Source: Streptomyces naganishii JCM 4654
Lineage (GTDB): Bacteria > Actinomycetota > Actinomycetes > Streptomycetales > Streptomycetaceae
Assembly: GCF_014650575.1 (NCBI RefSeq)
Contig: NZ_BMVF01000007.1
Span: forward strand, 372,001 to 436,000
Reading direction: 5' to 3'
Length of the DNA: 64,000 bases
The notes below the pieces were generated by a model, which was not told the origin of the DNA, did not search any database, and was given only the letters and a program-made list of their open reading frames with translations. The translations under genes and the position numbers were made by a program. Shown here piece after piece: positions 51,145 to 59,399 of the stretch (positions are counted from its first letter, which is position 1; each line of letters begins with the position of its first letter).

Positions 51145-52347
51145 TCAGCCGGCCATGGCGGTCTCCGGCTCGGCGGCGCGCCCCGCGACCGGCCCGCCGT
51201 CGCCGCCGGGACCGCCGGCACCGGTCACCCGGTTGAGGTCCGGCCGGAAGGCCCACTCCATCGCGGGTTCCATGGCGAACCGGAAGACGCGGCGCACCGG
51301 CGCGGTGCACAGCAGGGTGACGCCGGCCGCCGCGAGGGCGGTGACCAGGAGCGCCCCGAGCGGCCGGTGCAGCCACGAGGGCTCGAACCAGCCCGCGTAC
51401 AGCACGGTCTTGACCACGAAGCCGTGCAGCAGATAGCCGTACAGCGTGCCGGCGCCCAGCGCGGTGAACCAGGTCCGCCGCCCCGGCACCCAGGCGAAGA
51501 AGCAGGCGGTCAGCAGCAGCGCGCAGCCGAACATCGCCAGCACCATGACCGGCCCGGTCCACCAGGGCGCGCCCAGGTCCTGCGCCGCGCTCTGCCGGTA
51601 GAACCACGAGACGTCCATGCGCGGCGCGGTCCACCAGCCCACGGCCAGCGCCGCAGCGAACACCGGCACCGAGGCGATGCGCACCGAGCGGCGGCGGACC
51701 ATGTGGAAGTGCTCGGCCTTCATGCACAGGCCCAGCACGAAGCAGGGCAGGAACTGCAGGACGCGCTGGAGGTCGAGGTCGGCGCCGACCCCGGGGCTGA
51801 CGGAGGCCAGTACGGCGATGCCGAGCGCGAGGGGCACGGGCCACCGCACCACCCGCCAGACGGGCGCGGTCAGGCGCCAGATGAACAGGGCGACCAGGAA
51901 CCAGGTCAGGTACCAGGGCGTGAGCAGGCTGATCTGCCGGTCGGAGGAGCCGCCGACGTAGATACGGAAGAGTGAATACGCGGTCTCGAAGATGACGTAC
52001 GGCACGACCACGCCGGTGAGCAGTCGTTTGAGCCGGTCCGGGCGCAGGTCGAAATTCCGCGAGAAGAAGCCGGAGATGATGATGAACGCCGGCATGTGGA
52101 AGGTGTAGACGACGTTGTAGGCGCCGTCGAGGAACTGGCTGCCGCTCTTGATCGGGGCCCAGGAGTGGCCCATGGCCACGAGCACGATCGCCAGGTACTT
52201 CGCGTTGTCGAAGAACGGGTCGCGCCGGTCCGCACAGGCGCCGCCGCCCTCGCCGGGTCTGCGCGGGCCCGGCACTCCGGATGCCGGCGACTGTGCCGGG
52301 GGAAGCGGCGTTCTGCTCGGGCCGGGGGAGGAGGCAGCGTGGAACAT
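51145..52347 (-). CDS. acyltransferase family 3 / fucose 4-O-acetylase-like membrane protein
   Basis: 400 residues from ATG 52347. After a Pro-rich head, the domain starts DPFFDNAKYLAIVLVAMGHSW (split: DPFFDNAKYLAI, VLVAMGHSW), with the conserved His. About ten membrane helices follow, including FHMPAFIIISGFFSR. Such proteins transfer acyl groups to carbohydrates or lipids of the envelope. The start was set by a promoter whose +1 lies one base upstream (leaderless); GTG at 52356 and an upstream in-frame ATG at 52398 are less likely. Confidence 0.82.
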   Translation of the reverse strand: MFHAASSPGPSRTPLPPAQSPASGVPGPRRPGEGGGACADRRDPFFDNAKYLAIVLVAMGHSWAPIKSGSQFLDGAYNVVYTFHMPAFIIISGFFSRNFDLRPDRLKRLLTGVVVPYVIFETAYSLFRIYVGGSSDRQISLLTPWYLTWFLVALFIWRLTAPVWRVVRWPVPLALGIAVLASVSPGVGADLDLQRVLQFLPCFVLGLCMKAEHFHMVRRRSVRIASVPVFAAALAVGWWTAPRMDVSWFYRQSAAQDLGAPWWTGPVMVLAMFGCALLLTACFFAWVPGRRTWFTALGAGTLYGYLLHGFVVKTVLYAGWFEPSWLHRPLGALLVTALAAAGVTLLCTAPVRRVFRFAMEPAMEWAFRPDLNRVTGAGGPGGDGGPVAGRAAEPETAMAG

Positions 52348-52354
52348 CTGAGGC

Positions 52355-52384
52355 ACCCTAGCGTTGTCTGCGGGATTGTGTGAA
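52355..52384 (-). promoter_or_regulatory. promoter of the acyltransferase gene
   Basis: TTCACA (52379-52384), 18-bp spacer, TAGGGT (52355-52360), predicted +1 at 52348, directly before the ATG. Confidence 0.55.
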
Positions 52385-52848
52385 ACCCCCGACGTCATTC
52401 CTGGTTATTCGCTGCGCATACCCGGGATTTGACGTAGGCGACGTAAGTGGACGGGTGACGGTCAACACATCGCGGGTACCGGTCGGGCACACCATATGCA
52501 CCTCATGTGCACCCTCAATGTCCGAATACTTCCGGACGAGTTGGAGCATGGCGTGCCGTCGGCGCCAACAATTCGAATTAATTGCGAACATGATGTGTGG
52601 ACATGGAAACGGAGTCCCGGAATTGACGCCGCCGCCGCGGCGCGGGAGCCCGCCGAATTGCCGTGCCGAACGAGTCCTGGGACACCCGGCGCCCAAGCAA
52701 CGGGCCGGACTTGTGGCACGGTCGTGACCGATGATGCGTCAGGCCCGGCATACGTGCGCCGGGTTGGTGGCACGATGGTTCCAGCGGGGGTGTGCCGGGT
52801 CGGCACCCCCGGGCCGGGAGAGCGGACCGACCGAGGGTGTGATCAGTT
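52385..52848. other. AT-richer intergenic region, no supported gene
   Basis: 464 bp. The segment 52400-52620 is clearly less GC-rich than the rest of the window, with AATTCGAATTAATTGCGAA at 52569-52587 and the near-repeat ATGCACCTCATGTGCACC at 52495-52512. Several short frames are open on both strands, but none shows Streptomyces codon bias, a ribosome binding site or a known motif. Confidence 0.5.
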
Positions 52849-53043
52849 GTGGCCATTTCACTGTCAGTGGTGCTGCTGTTGGCGATCATCCTGGTGGTGT
52901 TGCTCCGAGGGGGATCGCTCAAGGCGGGGCCGGCCATCGTCGCCGTACTCTTCGGCTTCTTCCTCGCCTCCACCGGCATGGCGCCGTCGATCAACCGCTT
53001 TCTGAACTCGATAGCGGAGACGATCAACTCGATCCACTTCTGA
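52849..53043 (+). CDS. small two-helix membrane protein
   Basis: 64 residues: a hydrophobic helix (VAISLSVVLLLAIILVVLL, about 1-19), a GGSLKAG turn, a second helix (PAIVAVLFGFFLASTGM, about 28-44) and an amphipathic C-terminal helix (NRFLNSIAETINSIHF). No known domain. The ribosome binding site is weak (GAGGG). It ends just before an 18-bp-stem terminator, which supports a real transcription unit. Confidence 0.7.
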   Translation: MAISLSVVLLLAIILVVLLRGGSLKAGPAIVAVLFGFFLASTGMAPSINRFLNSIAETINSIHF

Positions 53044-53054
53044 CGCCAAAACGA

Positions 53055-53094
53055 TCAGGGCCGGGCCGGAGGAACACCTCCGGCCCGGCCCTGA
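53055..53094. terminator. bidirectional terminator
   Basis: A perfect 18-bp stem (53055-53072 with 53077-53094) and loop AACA, between the small membrane protein gene and tRNA-Gly. Confidence 0.88.
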
Positions 53095-53098
53095 CCCC

Positions 53099-53172
53099 TG
53101 GAGCGGGCGACGGGAATCGAACCCGCGTAGCCAGTTTGGAAGACTGGGGCTCTACCATTGAGCTACGCCCGC
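53099..53172 (-). tRNA. tRNA-Gly(TCC), CCA encoded
   Basis: On the minus strand the acceptor stem is GCGGGCG/CGCCCGC with discriminator T and encoded CCA. The anticodon loop CTTCCAA gives anticodon TCC, and the T-loop GGTTCGATTCC is standard. Confidence 0.96.
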
Positions 53173-53373
53173 ACACGACACGCGCCGCAGGTCCGGTGAC
53201 CGCGGCACACAAACATCGTAGCGGGTGACGCCCTCCCGCCGCACACCCCCACTCCGGGTGCGGTCCGGCCGGGCGCGTGACCTGGGGCGGCCGGGCGGGA
53301 GCGCGCGCCCGGGCGCCCACCGAATGCGGCAGCCGTACTGCCTGCGGGCATGTACCCTACGTGTCGCACCAGA

Positions 53374-53450
53374 CGGGGTGTGGCGCAGCTTGGTAGCGCG
53401 TCCGCTTTGGGAGCGGAAGGCCGTGGGTTCAAATCCCGCCACCCCGACCA
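53374..53450 (+). tRNA. tRNA-Pro(TGG), CCA encoded
   Basis: Acceptor stem CGGGGTG/CACCCCG with discriminator A and CCA. The anticodon loop TTTGGGA gives anticodon TGG; the T-loop GGTTCAAATCC is standard. Confidence 0.96.
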
Positions 53451-53502
53451 CCCGCCGATCCGCCGGTCGGCGCCACCTCGCGTGATCGGCGTGCTCGCCC
53501 TT

Positions 53503-53531
53503 TTGGGGCGCCGAGCGGCTGCGGCTACTAT
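53503..53531 (+). promoter_or_regulatory. promoter of tig
   Basis: TTGGGG (53503-53508), 17-bp spacer, TACTAT (53526-53531). It gives a leader of about 115 nt with a GC-rich hairpin around 53576-53597. Confidence 0.55.
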
Positions 53532-53651
53532 GCAAACTGCGCGCCCGTGTGTCCGGCCCCTGGGCCTACGAACTCCTCCGGGCGGCGAATCCGCCGGACA
53601 GCCCTCAGGCTCCGGCGAAATCCGAGAAGTCAGCCACAAGGAGACCGAACC

Positions 53652-55043
53652 GTGAAGAGCGCCGTGGAGACCCTGAACCCGACCCGGGTTCGGCTCACTG
53701 TCGAGGTGCCCTTCGAGGAGCTCAAGGACAGCCTCGACGCGGCGTACAAGAAGATCAACCAGCAGGTCACGGTGAAGGGCTTCCGCAAGGGCAAGATCCC
53801 GGCCCGGGTCATCGACCAGCGGTTCGGCCGCGGTGCGGTCCTGGAGGAGGCCGTCAACGACGCGCTTCCGAAGTTCTACACCGACGCCGTCAACGAGGCG
53901 GAGCTGAACCCGCTGGGCCAGCCGGAGGTCGACATCACCGAGCTGAAGGACGGCGAGACGCTGAACTTCACCGCCGAGGTCGACGTCCGCCCGACGATCG
54001 AGATCCCGGACTACTCCGGCATCGAGGTCGAGGTCGACGCCGTCGAGGTGACCGACGAGGACGTGGACAAGGCGGTCGAGCAGCTCCGTGAGCGCTTCGC
54101 CTCCACCACGCCGGTCGAGCGCGCCGCCGAGGACGGCGACGTCGTGACCGTCGACCTCGAGGCCAAGGTGGACGGCGAGGTCCTGGAGGACGGCGTCGCG
54201 AACGGCGTCTCCTACACCATCGGCTCCGGCGAGCTGCTGGACGGCATCGACGACGCCGTGAAGGGCCTTGAGGCCGGTGGCGAGGCCACCTTCACCTCCG
54301 AGCTCAAGGGCGGCTCCGCGGCCGGCCGCGAGGCCGAGGTCACCGTCAGGGTCACCCAGGTCGCCGCGCGCGAACTGCCCGAGCTGGACGACGACTTCGC
54401 GCAGCTCGCCTCCGAGTTCGACACCCTCGAGGAGCTGCGCGCGGACAGCCGCAAGCGCCTGGAGAACATGAAGACCTACGACCAGGCCACGCAGGCCCAG
54501 GAGCGCGTCCTGGACAAGCTGCTCGAGCTGGTCGAGGTCCCGGTCCCCGAGAAGCTGCTCGAGGACGAGATCAACACCCGCAAGCACAACCTCGAGCACC
54601 ACCAGCTCGGGCAGATGGGCCTCACCCTCGAGAAGTACCTCGAGATCCAGGGCAAGACCGCCGAGGAGTTCGAGACCGAGACCCGCGAGGCCGCGGTCAA
54701 GGGCATCAAGACCCAGTTCGTCCTCGACGAGCTGGTCAACAAGGAGAAGCTCAACGTCAACCAGGAGGAGCTCACCGAGCACCTCATGCGGCGCGCCGCC
54801 TCCTCCGGCATGTCCCCCGACCAGTTCGCCCAGGCCGTCGTCCAGCAGAACCAGGTTCCGCTGCTCGTCGGCGAGGTCGCCCGCGGCAAGGCCCTGGCCG
54901 TCGTGGTCGAGGCCGCGACCGTGAAGGACACCAACGGCGAGATCGTCGACCTGGACGACGAGGACGACGAGGCCGAGACCGCCGAGGCCGCCGCCGAGGA
55001 CGCCCCCGCCGAGGGCGAGGGCGAGGAGAAGTCCGAGGCCTGA
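53652..55043 (+). CDS. tig: trigger factor
   Basis: 463 residues from GTG with AAGGAG upstream. The N-terminal ribosome-binding domain carries the signature [11 protein letters not shown] at about 42-52. An FKBP-type prolyl isomerase domain follows (about 150-245, [17 protein letters not shown]), then the helical C-terminal chaperone domain and a very acidic tail typical of actinobacteria. It binds nascent chains at the ribosome exit. It heads the tig-clpP1-clpP2-clpX cluster but is separated from clpP1 by a terminator. Confidence 0.96.
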   Translation: MKSAVETLNPTRVRLTVEVPFEELKDSLDAAYKKINQQVTVKGFRKGKIPARVIDQRFGRGAVLEEAVNDALPKFYTDAVNEAELNPLGQPEVDITELKDGETLNFTAEVDVRPTIEIPDYSGIEVEVDAVEVTDEDVDKAVEQLRERFASTTPVERAAEDGDVVTVDLEAKVDGEVLEDGVANGVSYTIGSGELLDGIDDAVKGLEAGGEATFTSELKGGSAAGREAEVTVRVTQVAARELPELDDDFAQLASEFDTLEELRADSRKRLENMKTYDQATQAQERVLDKLLELVEVPVPEKLLEDEINTRKHNLEHHQLGQMGLTLEKYLEIQGKTAEEFETETREAAVKGIKTQFVLDELVNKEKLNVNQEELTEHLMRRAASSGMSPDQFAQAVVQQNQVPLLVGEVARGKALAVVVEAATVKDTNGEIVDLDDEDDEAETAEAAAEDAPAEGEGEEKSEA

Positions 55044-55071
55044 GCCGCACGGCGCCTCCCATGCACACAGG

Positions 55072-55105
55072 ACGGGCCCCGGGTACGTTGTGACCTGGGG
55101 CCCGT
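55072..55105 (+). terminator. tig terminator
   Basis: ACGGGCCCC (55072-55080) pairs with GGGGCCCGT (55097-55105), with further inner pairing, 28 bp past the tig stop. Confidence 0.75.
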
Positions 55106-55167
55106 TCGGCTACCCGCGTGTCCGGGCCGTCGACGGGGCGCCACGGGGCGGTTGCGGGCCGTGGCGC

Positions 55168-55183
55168 TACGCCCCCGGCGAAC
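55168..55183 (+). promoter_or_regulatory. ClgR-type operator upstream of clpP1
   Basis: TACGCCCCCGGCGAAC contains CGC-N5-GCGAAC, the reverse complement of the ClgR motif GTTCGC-N5-GCG described for Streptomyces clp promoters. It is 13 bp upstream of the SigR-type -35. Confidence 0.65.
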
Positions 55184-55195
55184 ACTCCCCTCTGC

Positions 55196-55222
55196 GGGAT
55201 TCCCCGGAGGGACCCGCGCGTT
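55196..55222 (+). promoter_or_regulatory. SigR-type promoter of clpP1-clpP2
   Basis: GGGATT (55196-55201), 18 bp, GTT (55220-55222): one mismatch from GGAAT-N18-GTT. The overlapping TAGGGT (55222-55227) could serve as a housekeeping -10. Confidence 0.6.
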
Positions 55223-55334
55223 AGGGTCCATGAATACGAGGGCAGGGGAGTCCCCGAACAGCGCCGGACGGCCCCACGCCCCGGCAGTACACGTGAGACG
55301 GCCCGGCGCCGTCGTAAGACGAGCAGGTGGATAC

Positions 55335-55952
55335 GTGACGAATCTGATGCCCTCCGCCGCCGGCGAGCCTTCCATCGGTGGTGGCCTCGGCGACCAGGTC
55401 TACAACCGGCTGCTCAACGAGCGGATCATCTTCCTCGGCCAGCCGGTCGACGACGACATCGCGAACAAGATCACCGCACAGCTGCTGCTCCTTGCCGCCG
55501 ACCCGGACAAGGACATCTACCTGTACATCAACAGCCCCGGCGGCTCGATCACGGCCGGCATGGCGATCTACGACACCATGCAGTACATCAAGAACGACGT
55601 GGTGACGATCGCCATGGGCCTGGCGGCCTCGATGGGCCAGTTCCTGCTCAGCGCGGGCACCCCCGGCAAGCGCTTCGCGCTGCCGAACGCCGAGATCCTG
55701 ATCCACCAGCCCTCCGCGGGCCTGGCCGGCTCGGCCTCGGACATCAAGATCCACGCCGAGCGGCTGCTGCACACCAAGAAGCGCATGGCCGAGCTCACCG
55801 CCCACCACACGGGCCAGACGGTCGAGCAGATCACCCGCGACTCGGACCGCGACCGCTGGTTCGACGCCCACGAGGCCAAGGAGTACGGCCTCATCGACGA
55901 GGTCATGGACTCGGCCGCCGCCATGCCGGGCGGTGGCGGCACCGGGGCCTGA
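55335..55952 (+). CDS. clpP1: ATP-dependent Clp protease proteolytic subunit ClpP1
   Basis: 205 residues from GTG 55335 ([13 protein letters not shown]). The catalytic triad is Ser99 ([11 protein letters not shown]), His124 (LIHQPSAG) and Asp about 173 (DRDRWFD). It forms a tetradecameric protease with ClpP2 under ClpX/ClpC ATPases. GCAGGTGG is a modest ribosome binding site. An in-frame ATG at 55230, eight bases after the SigR-type GTT, would add 35 residues (see findings). clpP2 follows after 83 bp containing a small hairpin. Confidence 0.95.
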   Translation: MTNLMPSAAGEPSIGGGLGDQVYNRLLNERIIFLGQPVDDDIANKITAQLLLLAADPDKDIYLYINSPGGSITAGMAIYDTMQYIKNDVVTIAMGLAASMGQFLLSAGTPGKRFALPNAEILIHQPSAGLAGSASDIKIHAERLLHTKKRMAELTAHHTGQTVEQITRDSDRDRWFDAHEAKEYGLIDEVMDSAAAMPGGGGTGA

Positions 55953-55959
55953 GCCGCAC

Positions 55960-55980
55960 GAGGGGGCCCGCGGCCCCCTC
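55960..55980 (+). other. intercistronic hairpin between clpP1 and clpP2
   Basis: A perfect 9-bp stem GAGGGGGCC/GGCCCCCTC around CGC. It may stabilise or partially terminate the transcript. Confidence 0.6.
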
Positions 55981-56035
55981 CCACGCAGCCCAGCCAGCCC
56001 CCAGCCGACCGCCCAGCCCCTTTCCAGGAGACACC

Positions 56036-56716
56036 GTGAACGACTTCCCCGGCAGCGGCCTCTACGACCGTGCGCGCGCCGAGTACACCGGCCCCACGGC
56101 CGAGTCCCGCTACGTCATCCCGCGCTTCGTGGAGCGCACCTCCCAGGGCATCCGCGAGTACGACCCGTACGCGAAGCTCTTCGAGGAGCGCGTGATCTTC
56201 CTCGGCGTCCAGATCGACGACGCCTCCGCCAACGACGTCATGGCGCAGCTGCTGTGCCTGGAGTCGATGGACCCCGACCGGGACATCTCGGTCTACATCA
56301 ACAGCCCCGGCGGCTCCTTCACGGCGCTGACGGCCATCTACGACACGATGCAGTTCGTCAAGCCGGACATCCAGACGGTGTGCATGGGCCAGGCGGCCTC
56401 CGCCGCCGCCGTCCTGCTGGCCGCCGGCACCCCCGGCAAGCGCATGGCTCTGCCGAACGCGCGCGTGCTGATCCACCAGCCCTACAGCGAGACCGGCCGC
56501 GGCCAGGTCTCCGACCTGGAGATCGCCGCCAACGAGATCCTCCGGATGCGCTCGCAGCTGGAGGAGATGCTGGCCAAGCACTCCACCACGCCGATCGAGA
56601 AGATCCGCGAGGACATCGAGCGCGACAAGATCCTCACGGCCGAGGAAGCGCTGTCGTACGGCCTGATCGACCAGATCATTTCCACCCGGAAGATGAACAA
56701 CGCGTCGGTGCGCTGA
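56036..56716 (+). CDS. clpP2: ATP-dependent Clp protease proteolytic subunit ClpP2
   Basis: 226 residues from GTG with CAGGAG upstream. Catalytic Ser122 ([12 protein letters not shown]), His147 (LIHQPYSE) and the Asp in [12 protein letters not shown] are present. The N-terminus is longer than in ClpP1. It pairs with ClpP1 in a mixed complex. clpX lies 160 bp downstream beyond a hairpin. Confidence 0.95.
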   Translation: MNDFPGSGLYDRARAEYTGPTAESRYVIPRFVERTSQGIREYDPYAKLFEERVIFLGVQIDDASANDVMAQLLCLESMDPDRDISVYINSPGGSFTALTAIYDTMQFVKPDIQTVCMGQAASAAAVLLAAGTPGKRMALPNARVLIHQPYSETGRGQVSDLEIAANEILRMRSQLEEMLAKHSTTPIEKIREDIERDKILTAEEALSYGLIDQIISTRKMNNASVR

Positions 56717-56741
56717 CGCTGACGCGCACGCGTCCGCCGCT

Positions 56742-56779
56742 CCTTGGCACGGGCCACGCGGAAGTGAACCGTGCCAAGG
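56742..56779 (+). terminator. hairpin between clpP2 and clpX
   Basis: CCTTGGCACGG (56742-56752) pairs perfectly with CCGTGCCAAGG (56769-56779), loop 16 nt. A second GGGCCC pair follows. clpX therefore probably has its own promoter. Confidence 0.65.
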
Positions 56780-56876
56780 GGGGCCCGAACGAGGGGCCCG
56801 GCAAGGTACCGTCGACATAAGGCAGCACCAGGAGCCGCTGGACCTAGGCGTCTCCCAGGCGAAGGGGAAGCACACC

Positions 56877-58163
56877 GTGGCACGCATCGGTGACGGCGGC
56901 GATCTGCTCAAGTGCTCGTTCTGCGGCAAGAGCCAGAAGCAGGTCAAGAAGCTCATCGCAGGGCCCGGTGTGTACATCTGCGACGAGTGCATCGATCTCT
57001 GCAACGAGATCATCGAGGAGGAGCTCGCCGAGACGAGCGAGGTGCGCTGGGAGGAACTGCCCAAGCCCCGCGAGATCTACGAGTTCCTCGACGGGTACGT
57101 GGTCGGCCAGGAGGCCGCCAAGAAGGCCCTGTCGGTCGCGGTCTACAACCACTACAAGCGCGTCCAGGCCGGGGAGAACGGCGGCGGCCAGGGCCGCGAG
57201 GACGCCATCGAGCTGGCCAAGTCCAACATCCTGCTGCTCGGGCCCACGGGCTCCGGCAAGACCCTGCTCGCCCAGACCCTGGCCCGGATGCTCAACGTGC
57301 CGTTCGCGATCGCCGACGCCACCGCGCTGACCGAGGCCGGCTATGTGGGCGAGGACGTCGAGAACATCCTCCTGAAGCTGATCCAGGCGGCCGACTACGA
57401 CGTCAAGAAGGCCGAGACCGGGATCATCTACATCGACGAGATCGACAAGGTCGCCCGCAAGAGCGAGAACCCCTCGATCACCCGTGACGTGTCCGGCGAG
57501 GGCGTGCAGCAGGCGCTGCTGAAGATCCTCGAGGGCACCACCGCCTCCGTGCCGCCGCAGGGCGGCCGCAAGCACCCGCACCAGGAGTTCATCCAGATCG
57601 ACACGACGAACGTGCTGTTCATCGTGGGCGGTGCCTTCGCCGGCCTGGAGAAGATCATCGAGGGGCGCGCGGGCGCCAAGGGCATCGGCTTCGGCGCCAC
57701 GATCCGCTCCAAGCGGGAGCTGGAGGCCAAGGACCAGTTCGAGGACGTCATGCCCGAGGACCTGGTCAAGTTCGGCATGATCCCCGAGTTCATCGGCCGT
57801 CTCCCGGTCATCACCTCGGTCCACAACCTGGACCGCGAGGCCCTGCTGAAGATCCTCGTCGAGCCGCGCAACGCGCTGGTGAAGCAGTACCAACGTCTTT
57901 TCGAACTCGACGGTGTCGAGCTGGACTTCGAGCGCGAGGCGCTGGAGGCCATCGCCGACCAGGCCATCCTCCGCCAGACCGGCGCGCGCGGACTGCGCGC
58001 CATCATGGAGGAGGTCCTGATGTCGGTGATGTACGAGGTCCCGTCCCGCAAGGACGTGGCCCGCGTCGTCATCACCGCCGACGTCGTCCACTCCAACGTC
58101 AACCCCACCCTCATCCCGAGGGACGCGCGCGGCCGCGGCCCGGGCGAGCAGAAGACGGCGTAG
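56877..58163 (+). CDS. clpX: ClpX, ATPase subunit of ClpXP
   Basis: 428 residues. The N-terminal zinc-binding domain CSFC...CDEC (about 12-42) is followed by the AAA+ module: Walker A GPTGSGKT near 122, pore loop GYVG near 158, Walker B IIYIDEID near 183, the RKH loop GRKHPHQE near 230, and the IGF loop GIGFGATI near 272 that docks to ClpP. It unfolds tagged proteins for ClpP1P2. The GTG follows GAAGGGGAAG. It ends in a very strong terminator. Confidence 0.96.
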   Translation: MARIGDGGDLLKCSFCGKSQKQVKKLIAGPGVYICDECIDLCNEIIEEELAETSEVRWEELPKPREIYEFLDGYVVGQEAAKKALSVAVYNHYKRVQAGENGGGQGREDAIELAKSNILLLGPTGSGKTLLAQTLARMLNVPFAIADATALTEAGYVGEDVENILLKLIQAADYDVKKAETGIIYIDEIDKVARKSENPSITRDVSGEGVQQALLKILEGTTASVPPQGGRKHPHQEFIQIDTTNVLFIVGGAFAGLEKIIEGRAGAKGIGFGATIRSKRELEAKDQFEDVMPEDLVKFGMIPEFIGRLPVITSVHNLDREALLKILVEPRNALVKQYQRLFELDGVELDFEREALEAIADQAILRQTGARGLRAIMEEVLMSVMYEVPSRKDVARVVITADVVHSNVNPTLIPRDARGRGPGEQKTA

Positions 58164-58179
58164 CCGGACGGACGGGAAG

Positions 58180-58228
58180 CGAAAGGGAAGGGCCCGGCGC
58201 GCGGAACGCGCCGGGCCCTTCCCTTTCG
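58180..58228. terminator. terminator after clpX
   Basis: A perfect 22-bp stem (58180-58201 with 58207-58228) and loop CGGAA, the longest stem in the window. It runs directly into an 18-bp tandem repeat. Confidence 0.9.
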
Positions 58229-58292
58229 CCGTCAGGCCTCTTTTCGCCGTCAGGCCTCTTTTCGCCGTCAGGCCTCTTTTCGCGGTCAGGCC
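58224..58292. repeat. 18-bp tandem repeat next to the clpX terminator
   Basis: TTTCGCCGTCAGGCCTCT at 58224, 58242 and 58260, plus a partial fourth at 58278 with one change. The last copy contains the stop codon of the convergent gene. Confidence 0.9.
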
Positions 58293-59263
58293 TTGACGCG
58301 CACGTCGTTGCGGAGCTTCGCGGCGAGCGAGGCCGTGTCGTCGACCGAGCCGCCCTCACCGGAGGCCAGCGAGGCGAAGCTGAACGCGGAGACGTCGGCG
58401 ACGGTGCTGTGGTCGCCCCAGATGCAGAAGGGCACCTTCATGGTCTTGACGCCGGTGGTCGACGCCGACGAGCGGGTGCTGTCGATCTGCGCCACCTGGC
58501 ACTTCATGACGCCGTCGAAGCCCGCCGGGTGCATCGTCTGGGGGCTGCCCAGCAGCTTGCCCTTGGTCCCGTCGCCGCTCTTGTCCGACTCCGACTCCGA
58601 CTTGACCTTGGCGAACGCCGCGTCCACGACCGCCTCGGGGTCGTCGATGGTGCCGTAGACACCGCTGAAGGAAAGGCTCTTGACCGTCAGGCCCGTTCCG
58701 GACTGGTACGAGGCACCCGCGTGCTTGGCGTTCTTCACGCCCCACTTCCGGAAGTCCGCCAGGTCGCTGTCGCTCATGTCGTCGGAGCTGGCGTTCGACT
58801 TCTTGGTGTACGTCCCGTTGATCACCGTCGCCGGTGTCGTCAGCTTGTGCGGGCCGTCGTCCGCGACGGAGCCGCTGCCGCCGCTTCCGCTCAGGACGAA
58901 GTACGCCCCCACCGCGATCGCCGCGACCACCGCCACGGCGCCGATGATCAGGCCGGTCTTCTTCTTGCCGCCGCCCGGCGCCGGGGGCTGGGGCACCGCG
59001 CCGTAGGGCTGCTGGCCGTACGGGGGCTGGCCGTAAGGCGGCTGCTGCTGGCCGTAGGGGCCGGCCTGCGGCGGCACGCCGGGGGGCTGCTGCGGGTAGC
59101 CGTAACCGGGCTGCGGCTGGGGCGGAGGGGCCTGCTGGGGGTAGCCATAGCCGGGCTGGGGAGCCTGGGGCGGCTGGCCGTACGGGCCCGGGCCTCCCGG
59201 CTGGCCGTACGGTCCGGGCTGCTGGGGCTGCCCGCCGTACGGGCCCGGCTGGTTGTAGCTCAT
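58286..59263 (-). CDS. Pro/Gln/Gly/Tyr-rich single-span membrane protein
   Basis: 325 residues from ATG 59263. The first about 105 residues are low-complexity PYGQ/PQQP repeats on the cytoplasmic side. A KKK anchor and one membrane helix (about 109-130, TGLIIGAVAVVAAIAVGAYF) lead to an extracytoplasmic domain of about 190 residues with two Cys (MKCQVA, PFCIWGD) that may form a disulfide. The layout is common among streptomycete surface proteins of unknown function. It is divergent from valS. Confidence 0.8.
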   Translation of the reverse strand: MSYNQPGPYGGQPQQPGPYGQPGGPGPYGQPPQAPQPGYGYPQQAPPPQPQPGYGYPQQPPGVPPQAGPYGQQQPPYGQPPYGQQPYGAVPQPPAPGGGKKKTGLIIGAVAVVAAIAVGAYFVLSGSGGSGSVADDGPHKLTTPATVINGTYTKKSNASSDDMSDSDLADFRKWGVKNAKHAGASYQSGTGLTVKSLSFSGVYGTIDDPEAVVDAAFAKVKSESESDKSGDGTKGKLLGSPQTMHPAGFDGVMKCQVAQIDSTRSSASTTGVKTMKVPFCIWGDHSTVADVSAFSFASLASGEGGSVDDTASLAAKLRNDVRVKA

Positions 59264-59387
59264 TACTGGGTTCCCCTCCAGATGCTTATGTGTTCCTGAC
59301 ATCCTGGCGCAGGCACAGCGGGCCCATGGCGTCGGGGTGCGCACCGTTACAGAACAAATGCGGTTCGGGACGGCGCCGTGACACCTC

Positions 59388-59393
59388 TAAACT
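59388..59393 (+). promoter_or_regulatory. -10 of leaderless valS
   Basis: TAAACT, then six bases, then the GTG at 59400; +1 is predicted on the G of GTG. The identical hexamer and spacing recur before folC. Confidence 0.6.
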
Positions 59394-59399
59394 GACCCC

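Noticed and set aside
52496..53005. 169-codon plus-strand frame upstream of and over the small membrane protein gene
   Set aside because: Its second half is an out-of-frame reading of the small membrane protein gene, rich in Cys/Trp/Ser/Pro; codon use is not Streptomyces-like.
58111..58359. Minus-strand frame encoding repeated DGEKRP hexapeptides
   Set aside because: It arises from the 18-bp intergenic repeat plus shadows of both neighbours; no start signal.
59264..59399. T-box riboswitch in front of valS
   Set aside because: No T-box sequence or room for one; the promoter puts the transcription start on the GTG.
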